Origin: an uncultured Emticicia sp.
Lineage (GTDB): Bacteria > Bacteroidota > Bacteroidia > Cytophagales > Spirosomataceae
Length of the DNA: 64,000 nt
Direction: 5' to 3'
Assembly (NCBI RefSeq): GCF_937903345.1
Contig: NZ_CALCZQ010000053.1
Location: 153,213-217,212, forward strand
The position numbers and the translations under genes are program-made. Below, piece by piece: positions 43,765 to 50,962 of this stretch. Below the pieces are notes generated by a model. That model had not been told where the DNA came from, did not search any database, and worked only from the letters and a program-made list of their open reading frames with translations. Position 1 is the first letter of the stretch; each line of letters begins with the position of its first letter.

Positions 43765-44322
43765 ATGAATAAGACAATTTTAGAAATAAGTCAACTCTTT
43801 GATAGTCAAGGAGATAGCGAATATTACGGCGAAAATGTTAGCCAATACGAACACGCCGCTCAAGCGGCTATTTTGGCTCAACGACAAGGGTACGACGAAG
43901 AAGTACAAATTGCAGCTTTTTTGCATGATATTGGGCATTTATTTCCTGCACATACAGAGGAAGAATTAATGGAAGTTTACGGTCGAAAAGACCATGAATC
44001 GGTAGCGGCCGATTGGCTTCGTGAACGTGGTTTTAGTGAAAAAATAGCTGTTTTAGTCGAAAATCATGTAAACGCTAAGCGGTACTTAACTTTTATTGAT
44101 GAAGATTACTTCGTAGCTCTTTCAGAAGCAAGTAAACAAACACTCATCTTTCAAGGTGGACGAATGACCGAAAAAGAAGCTAGAGAATTTGAACAAAATC
44201 CTTATCATGAGCTGATTATAAAAATGCGACGCTGGGACGAGGCTGCTAAAGTAGAAGCCATGAAATTGCCAACTTTGGACCATTTTTTGAATATAATTGA
44301 TATCTATCTTACTAACAAATGA
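43765..44322 (+). CDS. phnZ: PhnZ-like HD-domain oxygenase (phosphonate degradation)
   Basis: A 185-residue HD-domain protein of the phosphonate-degradation oxygenase group (TIGR03276). PhnZ uses a mixed-valence di-iron site to split (R)-2-amino-1-hydroxyethylphosphonate into glycine and phosphate. Seen residues fit: Tyr20/Glu23 in EYYGENVSQYEH, His30, His54-Asp55 and His58 in LHDIGH, His77 in RKDHES, and His101 plus Lys105 in ENHVNAKRY. Asp in the final MKLPTLDHF closes the site. No phnY dioxygenase lies in the window, so the natural hydroxylated phosphonate itself may be the substrate. I chose the ATG at 43765; an in-frame TTG at 43741 lies beside the terminator. It overlaps the next gene by ATGA. 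Confidence 0.85.
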   Translation: MNKTILEISQLFDSQGDSEYYGENVSQYEHAAQAAILAQRQGYDEEVQIAAFLHDIGHLFPAHTEEELMEVYGRKDHESVAADWLRERGFSEKIAVLVENHVNAKRYLTFIDEDYFVALSEASKQTLIFQGGRMTEKEAREFEQNPYHELIIKMRRWDEAAKVEAMKLPTLDHFLNIIDIYLTNK

Positions 44323-45386
44323 AAAAAACATTCCTCTTCTTTATGCTTAGTTTTTCGGTATTTGCACAAAACAAAACCGAGAATGTTTTTATTATCACAA
44401 CTGATGGCTTTCGTTGGCAAGAAATGTTTGGCGGAGTTGACTCAGTACTTTTGAAAGATGAAAAATACGTGAGCAATCGAGATAGAATCAAGAATAATTT
44501 TGTGGGAAAAACGCCCGAAGAAAGTCGCCAAAAACTGATGCCTTTTATGTGGAATACTGTCGCCAAAGAAGGACAACTCTACGGTAACCGTTGGAAACAA
44601 AACCAAGTAAATGTACTAAATCCGTATTGGTTTTCTTACCCAGGATACAACGAAATTTTGAGTGGTTATGCCGATGATAGCATCAATTCAAACAATAAAA
44701 AATACAATAAAAATATAACGGTTTTGGAGTTTCTTAATAAACAACCAAAACTCAAAGGTAAAGTAGCAGCCTATACTACTTGGGATGTTTTTCCATATAT
44801 TATTAATGACAAACGCAGCGGGATCCCTGTTAATTCAGGAAAAAATTTGGTTCAAGGAAATCTAAGCAAAAAAGAGGAATTGCTTAATGATGTTTTAAAA
44901 AACTATCCAAGTTTGGCCAGCGATCGCCATGATTTTATTACCTACTATTTAGCTAAGGAATACATCAAAAAAAACAAACCAAAGGTTTTCTTTTTATCAT
45001 TTGATGAAACCGACGAATTTGCACACGAAGCTAAATATGATGAATATCTTTTTGCGGCAAACACAGCTGATAAATTTATTGGAGATTTATGGACTTATTG
45101 TCAATCAACGCCAGAATACAAAGAAAAAACAACATTTTTGATATTAACAGATCATGGACGTGGCGATAAAATCAAATCTCAATGGACAAGTCATGGACAA
45201 AAAGTGGCCGATTGTTATCAAATTTGGATGGCGGCTATTGGGCCTGATACTCCAGCCTTTGGAGAAGTAAAAACCGAATCTCAATTATTTCAAAATCAAG
45301 TGGCTAAAACTGCTGCAAAGCTATTAGGCTATGATTTTAAAAATGGGAAGGAAGTAGGCAAAGAGATAAAGACAATGTTGAAATAG
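44319..45386 (+). CDS. Exported alkaline-phosphatase-superfamily hydrolase
   Basis: A 355-residue secreted enzyme (signal peptide ending VFAQ). Superfamily ligands are visible: Asp29 in ITTDGFRW, nucleophile Ser106 in FSYPGYNEILSG, Asp232/His236 in DETDEFAH, Asp278-His279 in LTDHGRG and His292 in TSHGQ. Ser at the position where PafA has Thr separates it from PafA; relatives are loosely called phosphoglyceromutase-like or phosphodiesterase. The ATGA overlap with the phnZ-like gene couples the two, so it probably feeds that pathway, for example by freeing hydroxy-aminoethylphosphonate from an ester or lipid. Substrate is inferred. Alternatives are a general phosphodiesterase or sulfatase-like enzyme. 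Confidence 0.82.
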   Translation: MKKTFLFFMLSFSVFAQNKTENVFIITTDGFRWQEMFGGVDSVLLKDEKYVSNRDRIKNNFVGKTPEESRQKLMPFMWNTVAKEGQLYGNRWKQNQVNVLNPYWFSYPGYNEILSGYADDSINSNNKKYNKNITVLEFLNKQPKLKGKVAAYTTWDVFPYIINDKRSGIPVNSGKNLVQGNLSKKEELLNDVLKNYPSLASDRHDFITYYLAKEYIKKNKPKVFFLSFDETDEFAHEAKYDEYLFAANTADKFIGDLWTYCQSTPEYKEKTTFLILTDHGRGDKIKSQWTSHGQKVADCYQIWMAAIGPDTPAFGEVKTESQLFQNQVAKTAAKLLGYDFKNGKEVGKEIKTMLK

Positions 45387-45393
45387 TAATTTT

Positions 45394-46518
45394 TCAAAGA
45401 GCAGTTTCAGTAAATATTGGCTGAAATTGCTCTGTTGACTCAAATATAGATTCAATTTCTCTTAAAAAAACAATCGAACTACGGCTATGCCAGGTCTGAA
45501 AATCTGAACGAATATCTTTGTGAACAGGAATATAATCTAAGAAAGCAGTTAAGTCGAAATTTGAACCAGAAATTCCAGCACCAGCACGCATTCCATCAAG
45601 AGCATTGCATGCTTGTTCGTAGTGTTTCGGCACAGGAATCATCAACGTTGGTTTACCTAAATACATGGCTTCACAAACCGACTCAAAACCCGCTGTAGTA
45701 ACCAAACCTTTGCAGTTTCGCATCATTTCCAAGAACTTTTGTCCATTTATTCGATGAAAATGCAAGTTTTCTGAATGTTTATAAACTTCGGTACTTTGTG
45801 GTTTATCCCAAAAGCAATGCAAAACCACATTTGGATTTTTTACATGCCATTTTAAAAGTTCCTCAGACAAAGAATGTTGCGTCATGTACACCAAAATATA
45901 ATTTTCGGTTGTGGGCGAAATTTGGGTTATTTCAGGACGCAATAGTGGAGGAATTGTATAAATATTTTGCTTATCGTTATCGCTAAATGGTGTGAAAGAT
46001 AATGCTAGTTTTTTAGTAGCTCCTAAAGCCGTAATTCGAGTATTAGTATTGACCAAAAATTTATCAAGCCAATGCTTTTTAGGATGTTTGAAGTCAGGGT
46101 TAAGCAGTAAATATTGATGAGCAACGCAAACCATCGGGACTTTTGGGCGAAAGAAAAACTGATGAATTCCGCCCAAAACATCATAAAAATTTATTATGAC
46201 ATCGGGGTTCAGTTGATTGATAGTGGTGTTAATTTTTTGAAGACTGGAAGTAAAAGTTTTTAATCTAAAAATACTATTAATGAGGGTTTTAGAAATATCA
46301 AGACCTTTGGTTTTCTTACAATAAACCAAGCTCGGACTCGCAAAAGAAAAACTTGGAGATTGAAATTTTTCGGTAAAAAATACTGGAATATTTCCATCAG
46401 CCGACCCAACCAACGCTCCAACAACTTCATGGTTGTTTTTGAGCAACATTTCACTGAGTGCAATTGCTTGCGTCAGATGTCCTCGTCCTTCTCCTTGAAT
46501 AATAAAAAGATATTTCAT
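45394..46518 (-). CDS. GT-B glycosyltransferase, candidate lipid glycosyltransferase
   Basis: A 374-residue cytosolic or peripheral glycosyltransferase. The N-terminal IIQGEGRGHLTQAIALSEML is the glycine-rich acceptor motif of MurG/MGDG-synthase-like enzymes, and the C-terminal donor region is KGLVTTAGFESVCEAMYLGKPTLMIPVP with HYEQACNA. It follows the PlcP-like phosphoesterase gene by 38 nt. In bacteria that swap phospholipids for glycolipids under phosphate starvation, PlcP makes diacylglycerol and a glycosyltransferase (Agt) adds sugar to it; this pair matches that layout. The sugar and acceptor are unknown. Confidence 0.8.
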   Translation of the reverse strand: MKYLFIIQGEGRGHLTQAIALSEMLLKNNHEVVGALVGSADGNIPVFFTEKFQSPSFSFASPSLVYCKKTKGLDISKTLINSIFRLKTFTSSLQKINTTINQLNPDVIINFYDVLGGIHQFFFRPKVPMVCVAHQYLLLNPDFKHPKKHWLDKFLVNTNTRITALGATKKLALSFTPFSDNDKQNIYTIPPLLRPEITQISPTTENYILVYMTQHSLSEELLKWHVKNPNVVLHCFWDKPQSTEVYKHSENLHFHRINGQKFLEMMRNCKGLVTTAGFESVCEAMYLGKPTLMIPVPKHYEQACNALDGMRAGAGISGSNFDLTAFLDYIPVHKDIRSDFQTWHSRSSIVFLREIESIFESTEQFQPIFTETAL

Positions 46519-46556
46519 GACTATGTCGCCTATCGGAAAACTTTAAAAACTAAAAT

Positions 46557-47402
46557 TTATAATGATGCAACAATTCTAGGCAAAACAAACTTTTCGATTG
46601 TAGTTTCATCGTCGTCATCGTTTTCGTCTAAATCCTTGTTTGATGTTAAAAATTCATCGCTGATTGAGTAATAAACTAAACTCCATTTCCCATCAAAATC
46701 TTCAACGAGTGCTGACATCGTTTCTACCCAATCACCTGAATTTAAGTAAGTAATGCCGTTTATTTCTCTAATGGCTGGCTGATGAATATGTCCACAAATA
46801 ATACCATCGCATCCTTTTGCTTTGGCTAGGTCTGCAAGCTTTTCCTCAAAATCATTGACATAATTGACAGCGAGTTTCACTTTCTGCTTTACAACTTGAG
46901 AAAGCGAATAATAAGGCAAACCACGAGATTCACGATAGGCATTGTAGTTCTTATTAAGCCAGAGAAGAAATGTATAGCCCAAATCGCCTAAATGAGCGAG
47001 CCATTTCATATTGGTTGTTATACTATCGAAAACATCACCGTGCGTTATGTAGAATCTTTTATCGCCCGAATTAAGGATATAGTCACGACGAATCTGGAAC
47101 TGTTTTCCGACTACTAATGGCAGAATTTGGTCTAAGAAATCATCGTGATTTCCTCGCAAATAGACAACTTTCGTGTCGTGTTTGTCCATCATTTTCAACA
47201 CAACTCTGAAAAAAGAAGTATGCTTCTTCTTCCAATTACCATATTTTTTCAATGCCCAACCGTCAATTATATCACCGTTTAAGATGAGTTTTTGGCAGCG
47301 GTATTGTTTTAGAAACTCGGTTACTTCTTTAGCCTTAGAGCCACTTGTACCGAGGTGTATGTCGGAAAGCACTATAGTGCGAAAATGCTTGTGTTTTTTC
47401 AT
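46557..47402 (-). CDS. PlcP-like calcineurin-type phosphoesterase (or LpxH-like)
   Basis: A 281-residue metallophosphoesterase. Motifs in order: VLSDIHLGT, LNGDIIDGWALKKYGNW, LRGNHDDFL, THGDVFDS, and GIICGHIHQPAIREINGITYLNSGDWVE. This pattern, especially NGDIIDGWAL and GDWVE, matches the PlcP group of phospholipase C enzymes acting on phosphatidyl lipids more closely than LpxH, although databases often call it UDP-2,3-diacylglucosamine hydrolase. Downstream glycosyltransferase and phosphorus neighbours support lipid remodelling. Promoter: TTTACA (47458-47463), 42 nt, GAAATTTG (47408-47415); the ATG begins only 5 nt after the -7 element, so the mRNA is probably leaderless. Confidence 0.8.
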   Translation of the reverse strand: MKKHKHFRTIVLSDIHLGTSGSKAKEVTEFLKQYRCQKLILNGDIIDGWALKKYGNWKKKHTSFFRVVLKMMDKHDTKVVYLRGNHDDFLDQILPLVVGKQFQIRRDYILNSGDKRFYITHGDVFDSITTNMKWLAHLGDLGYTFLLWLNKNYNAYRESRGLPYYSLSQVVKQKVKLAVNYVNDFEEKLADLAKAKGCDGIICGHIHQPAIREINGITYLNSGDWVETMSALVEDFDGKWSLVYYSISDEFLTSNKDLDENDDDDETTIEKFVLPRIVASL

Positions 47403-47407
47403 AATAA

Positions 47408-47471
47408 CAAATTTCCGAATTCAATGTAAACTCCCTATTATCAAGAAGTTATCAAAATGTAAAGTTGTTAA
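47408..47471 (-). promoter_or_regulatory. Candidate PHO box and promoter of the plcP-like operon
   Basis: On the minus strand TTAACA (47466-47471) and TTTACA (47458-47463) precede GAAATTTG (47408-47415); the latter hexamer is exactly 42 nt away. A further TTTACA lies at 47425-47430. Confidence 0.5.
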
Positions 47472-47559
47472 TTAAATGTGATGTTCTACTTCAGCCAGCA
47501 AATAGAAATAGCGTTGTGACTAGGCTCATATTAAATGGCATGAATTAATAAAATTTACA

Positions 47560-47567
47560 TAACTTTG
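47560..47567 (+). promoter_or_regulatory. -7 element of the panC promoter
   Basis: TAACTTTG is a full -7 match 63 nt before panC. It lies at the inner edge of a 9-bp inverted repeat CTAGGCTCA (47520-47528) / TGAGCCTAG (47566-47574). Confidence 0.45.
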
Positions 47568-47630
47568 AGCCTAGAATCAGAATACTTAAATTTTTAATAA
47601 TAAATTTAAAACCATATTGATTAAGTCATA

Positions 47631-48473
47631 ATGTTAATTTTTAATACAATTTCGGAAATACAGCACTATCTTAAAACACAACAAAGAGCAGGAAAAAAGA
47701 TTGGTTTTGTGCCAACGATGGGAGCATTACATGCAGGACATATTTCATTGATAGAGCGAGCAAAAACAGAAAATGATTTAGTAGTTTGTAGTATTTTCGT
47801 AAATCCTACGCAGTTTAATAAGCCCGAAGATTTAAAAAAATACCCTCGTACACTTGAACTTGATTGTAATTTGTTGTTATCAGCTGGTTGTGATGTGGTT
47901 TTTGCACCTTCGGCCGAAGAAATGTATCCAAATTTACCACAATTAAGAATTGACTTTGGTACATTTGAAACCGTTATGGAGGGCAAATTCCGTCCTGGAC
48001 ATTTTAGTGGTGTGGGAATTGTTGTGAGTAAACTTTTCAATATTGTAAAACCAGTTAAGGCTTATTTCGGGCAAAAAGATTTGCAGCAAGTGGCGGTTAT
48101 TAGACGAATGGTGGAGGAATTAAGTTTTGATTTAGAAATTATTCCATGTCCGACTTGGCGAGAAACCGATGGTTTGGCAATGTCCTCACGAAATTCACGT
48201 CTTTCAGCCGAAGCACGGACTTTAGCCCCACAGATTTATAAAGCTCTAAATTTAGCAAAAGATAAATTGCAAAATGGAAAAAGTTTAGTTGAAATGCAAG
48301 CGGCTGTAAAAGAGCATTTTATTAACTTCCCAGCTTTTGAACTAGAGTATTTCGAAGCTGTCAATTTTGATACTCTGCAGCCAATCGATGCCAAAATTGC
48401 TGATGCAAAGACCGCTTTGTGCGTTGCGGCATTTTTAGACGGTGTCCGTTTGATAGATAATATCGTATTTTAG
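47631..48473 (+). CDS. panC: Pantothenate synthetase
   Basis: A 280-residue cytosolic enzyme that joins pantoate and beta-alanine with ATP to form pantothenate, the coenzyme A precursor. The ATP-binding signatures are FVPTMGALHAGHISLIERAK (HIGH-like) and the KMSKS-equivalent AMSSRNSRLS; the pantoate site includes VNPTQFNKPEDLKKYPR, and GKFRPGHFSGVGIVVSKLFN and YFGQKDLQQ are also intact. Length fits the family. It is a single gene; panB and panD are not adjacent. Confidence 0.96.
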   Translation: MLIFNTISEIQHYLKTQQRAGKKIGFVPTMGALHAGHISLIERAKTENDLVVCSIFVNPTQFNKPEDLKKYPRTLELDCNLLLSAGCDVVFAPSAEEMYPNLPQLRIDFGTFETVMEGKFRPGHFSGVGIVVSKLFNIVKPVKAYFGQKDLQQVAVIRRMVEELSFDLEIIPCPTWRETDGLAMSSRNSRLSAEARTLAPQIYKALNLAKDKLQNGKSLVEMQAAVKEHFINFPAFELEYFEAVNFDTLQPIDAKIADAKTALCVAAFLDGVRLIDNIVF

Positions 48474-48714
48474 ATAATTTATATTCAAGTATTTAATGCA
48501 CCTTCGCAAACAATACATGTAATACTTAAAAAAATCATTAATAATCGGCCTCCAAAGAAAAAGTGATTTATCAAAATTAGATAAGTATTGAGACAATAAT
48601 AATTGACAAATTTAAATGATGCAACTTGTTGAAAGTAGTGTTTTATCTCTTGTCTAGAATCGCTGCAGCGAACCGTCTTTTGTCTCAGTACTTATTTTCA
48701 AAATCCCAAAATTA

Positions 48715-50238
48715 CTACATCTTCATCAAAGCCACATAAGTTTCAATTCCATTCCAAATATTTTGAATTCTAATGTTTTCGTTTTCTGCGTGTTGGTTAT
48801 TATCGTGGTTGGCAATCGGAACGGTTATAGTTGGCGTTGCAAGGTGTTTCTCAAACAAAAACAGGGGTAAACTTCCGCCCAAACTTGGCATCAAAACTAC
48901 CTCTTCGTTTGTGCTTGATTGCACTGCTTTTATCACATTTTGAGCAATCGGCAAATCCATTTTTGTGCGTTGTGCGTTATAACCTTTTTGTATTTGCACA
49001 CGAGCAATTAGTGGATATTTCATTCGTTCTTCGTCGGTAATGCTCTCATTTTGAGTCACATAGTAGCCTTGTTCTTTGATGTGGTCAATTACTTTTTTTG
49101 CTTGTCGTTGGGCATCATTACCCAAAACTAAACGTAAATCTAATGCGACCGTTGCCGAAACAGGAATCACGTTGGCGGCCATTTTGCCTACATTTGCACT
49201 CGAAATACCATTGATATTGAGCGATGGTAAATTGATTAATTCAACCAAAGATTTTCCGCCACCTTCAGCACGCACAAAGCCTAATTCATTTCGCATTTGC
49301 TCATCAACTGGTGGCACTTTTGAAATGGCTTTTTTCTCGGTTTCGGTAAAAGGTATAACATCATCATAGTAACCTTTAATCAAAACCCGACCATTATCAT
49401 CTTTCATAGAAGCTAATAATTTTGCTAAGAGCATTGCAGGGTTCGGAGCCCAATTACCGTAATGTCCGCTGTGCAAAGGGCGTTTGGAAGCATATACTTT
49501 TACTTCCATGTTCACATCGCCACGCACTCCAAAAACCACTTGTTTTTTGCCCGACTGATGGACAGGGCCATCACAAATTACCCAAAGGTCAGATTTGAGT
49601 TTGTCTTTGTGCTTTTCCAGAATTTCCGATAAATGCGTTGAGCCTGCTTCTTCTTCACCCTCAAAGAAAAACTTTATATTTACGCTCGGTGAAATATTCA
49701 ATTTGGACAACACTTCATAAGCAGTCAGAATCGAAAACACTCCTGATTTATCATCAGAAGCACTTCGTCCGTAAATACGCCATTCTGGATTGATTTGTTC
49801 GTTGGCTTTAGGTGCAGGAATTATCTTCCCTCCTTTTTCGAGCGAAGCATCTAAAAAGACAGATTTAAAAGGCTCAATTCCTTCAGCCCATTGGTTTGGA
49901 TTGACCGGCTGACCATCATAATGAGCATAGAAAATGATCGTTTTGGTTGCATTTGGTACGTTTACTTCACCAAAAACTGCAGGCGGAACTCCCTTCGAAG
50001 TAGCATCTAATAATTGGGTTTTAATACCACGATTTTCCATCATCTTTACGATATATGCTGCCGTTTTCTGAATTCCAGCAGTATCATAAACGACATTCGG
50101 AATCGACAAAAGTCCCATAAATTCACCCAAAAGAGCATTTTCATTGGCTTTTCGATAGTTTCGGGCTTGCTCGATTAAAGGACTTTGGGCAGAAGCAAAA
50201 CCTGTAATAAATAAAATAGGTAAAAGGTATCGTTTCAT
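48715..50238 (-). CDS. Exported M20-family metallopeptidase (dipeptidase)
   Basis: A 507-residue zinc peptidase with signal peptide (ending GFASAQ). Catalytic features: YAHYDGQPV (first zinc His and catalytic Asp), GRSASDDKSGVF (bridging Asp), FFFEGEEEAGS (catalytic Glu and zinc Glu), VICDGPVH (zinc Asp) and the late SLGGSLPLFLF/HDNNQHAENE (last zinc His). The dimerisation lid domain lies around 230-400. It should cleave dipeptides or acylated amino acids in the periplasm. Confidence 0.9.
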   Translation of the reverse strand: MKRYLLPILFITGFASAQSPLIEQARNYRKANENALLGEFMGLLSIPNVVYDTAGIQKTAAYIVKMMENRGIKTQLLDATSKGVPPAVFGEVNVPNATKTIIFYAHYDGQPVNPNQWAEGIEPFKSVFLDASLEKGGKIIPAPKANEQINPEWRIYGRSASDDKSGVFSILTAYEVLSKLNISPSVNIKFFFEGEEEAGSTHLSEILEKHKDKLKSDLWVICDGPVHQSGKKQVVFGVRGDVNMEVKVYASKRPLHSGHYGNWAPNPAMLLAKLLASMKDDNGRVLIKGYYDDVIPFTETEKKAISKVPPVDEQMRNELGFVRAEGGGKSLVELINLPSLNINGISSANVGKMAANVIPVSATVALDLRLVLGNDAQRQAKKVIDHIKEQGYYVTQNESITDEERMKYPLIARVQIQKGYNAQRTKMDLPIAQNVIKAVQSSTNEEVVLMPSLGGSLPLFLFEKHLATPTITVPIANHDNNQHAENENIRIQNIWNGIETYVALMKM

Positions 50239-50277
50239 AGTGATTAAGAGTTTACTTCATTATGGATACAATCCAAG

Positions 50278-50673
50278 TTATGCTAATTGTTTTCTAAAGA
50301 TAAGCCTATCAATTTCATTAAATTTAAAAATCTGTGCTGTAGCAATACCTATTTCTGATTTTACATAAATATTTGCTTCTTGTATTTCAAAATGTTCTTG
50401 CCAAGTATCAACTCTTGGATTGAAAAAACGCACTAAATTAAATTCACTCCCCACAAAAGTTCCGACATCTGTTCCTTTATAAAAATTACAATCGGGACAA
50501 CAATAGGCTAAGTTTTCAATATTATTTTCACCTCCATGTTTGATACTTCTGATATGTTCAATATGACACCTAAAATATGAAACTCTTTCGGATGGAAGGC
50601 AGTATTCACATCCAAAGTCCGCTCTTAAAGCTATCTCTTTCTTTACTTTTAACGTGACAGAACTTCTACTCAT
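50278..50673 (-). CDS. Small HNH endonuclease
   Basis: A 131-residue protein consisting of little more than an HNH module. Two zinc-type CxxC pairs (CEYC, about 22-25, and CCPDC) flank the nuclease core CHIEHIRSIKHGGENNIENLAYCCPDCN, in which His, Asn and His are present. Its start overlaps the upstream small gene by 4 nt (ATGA), so they are co-translated. This two-gene unit is widespread in bacteria as an accessory pair. Toxin-antitoxin, homing or defence roles are possible; none is shown. Confidence 0.82.
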   Translation of the reverse strand: MSRSSVTLKVKKEIALRADFGCEYCLPSERVSYFRCHIEHIRSIKHGGENNIENLAYCCPDCNFYKGTDVGTFVGSEFNLVRFFNPRVDTWQEHFEIQEANIYVKSEIGIATAQIFKFNEIDRLIFRKQLA

Positions 50674-50909
50674 TCTTCGAGCATTTTAATAGCCCTTGCT
50701 TTAGCAAGACCAATAATTCTATTTATGATAAGATATTGTTCGAGTTCACTTTTTTCTTCGAGAAAAAGCATTTCTTCTTTTTGTTTAATAAAAAGAGCAT
50801 CAACTCTTTGCTGATTAGAGGTAGAGGGTTTAAAGTTTATAACCTTTTTCGGATTCATTTTTGCAATGAAATCCGAGAGTTCATCATATTCAAAAGATTC
50901 TTTGGTCAT
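50670..50909 (-). CDS. Small helical partner protein of the HNH nuclease
   Basis: A 79-residue acidic protein, predicted all-helical, with a Glu/Lys-rich middle and the C-terminal INRIIGLAKARAIKMLEE. It overlaps the HNH gene by ATGA. The constant pairing suggests a dedicated partner, for instance an inhibitor or specificity subunit. No family domain is recognised. Confidence 0.65.
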   Translation of the reverse strand: MTKESFEYDELSDFIAKMNPKKVINFKPSTSNQQRVDALFIKQKEEMLFLEEKSELEQYLIINRIIGLAKARAIKMLEE

Positions 50910-50962
50910 CTTAGTTAGTTTTAAAATCTAAGGTAAATATAAATTAAAAGTATTACAAATCT

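Noticed and set aside
46557..47402. LpxH (lipid A biosynthesis) as first choice
   Set aside because: Motifs NGDIIDGWAL and GDWVE, the downstream glycosyltransferase and the phosphorus neighbourhood fit PlcP better. LpxH remains the alternative and is noted.
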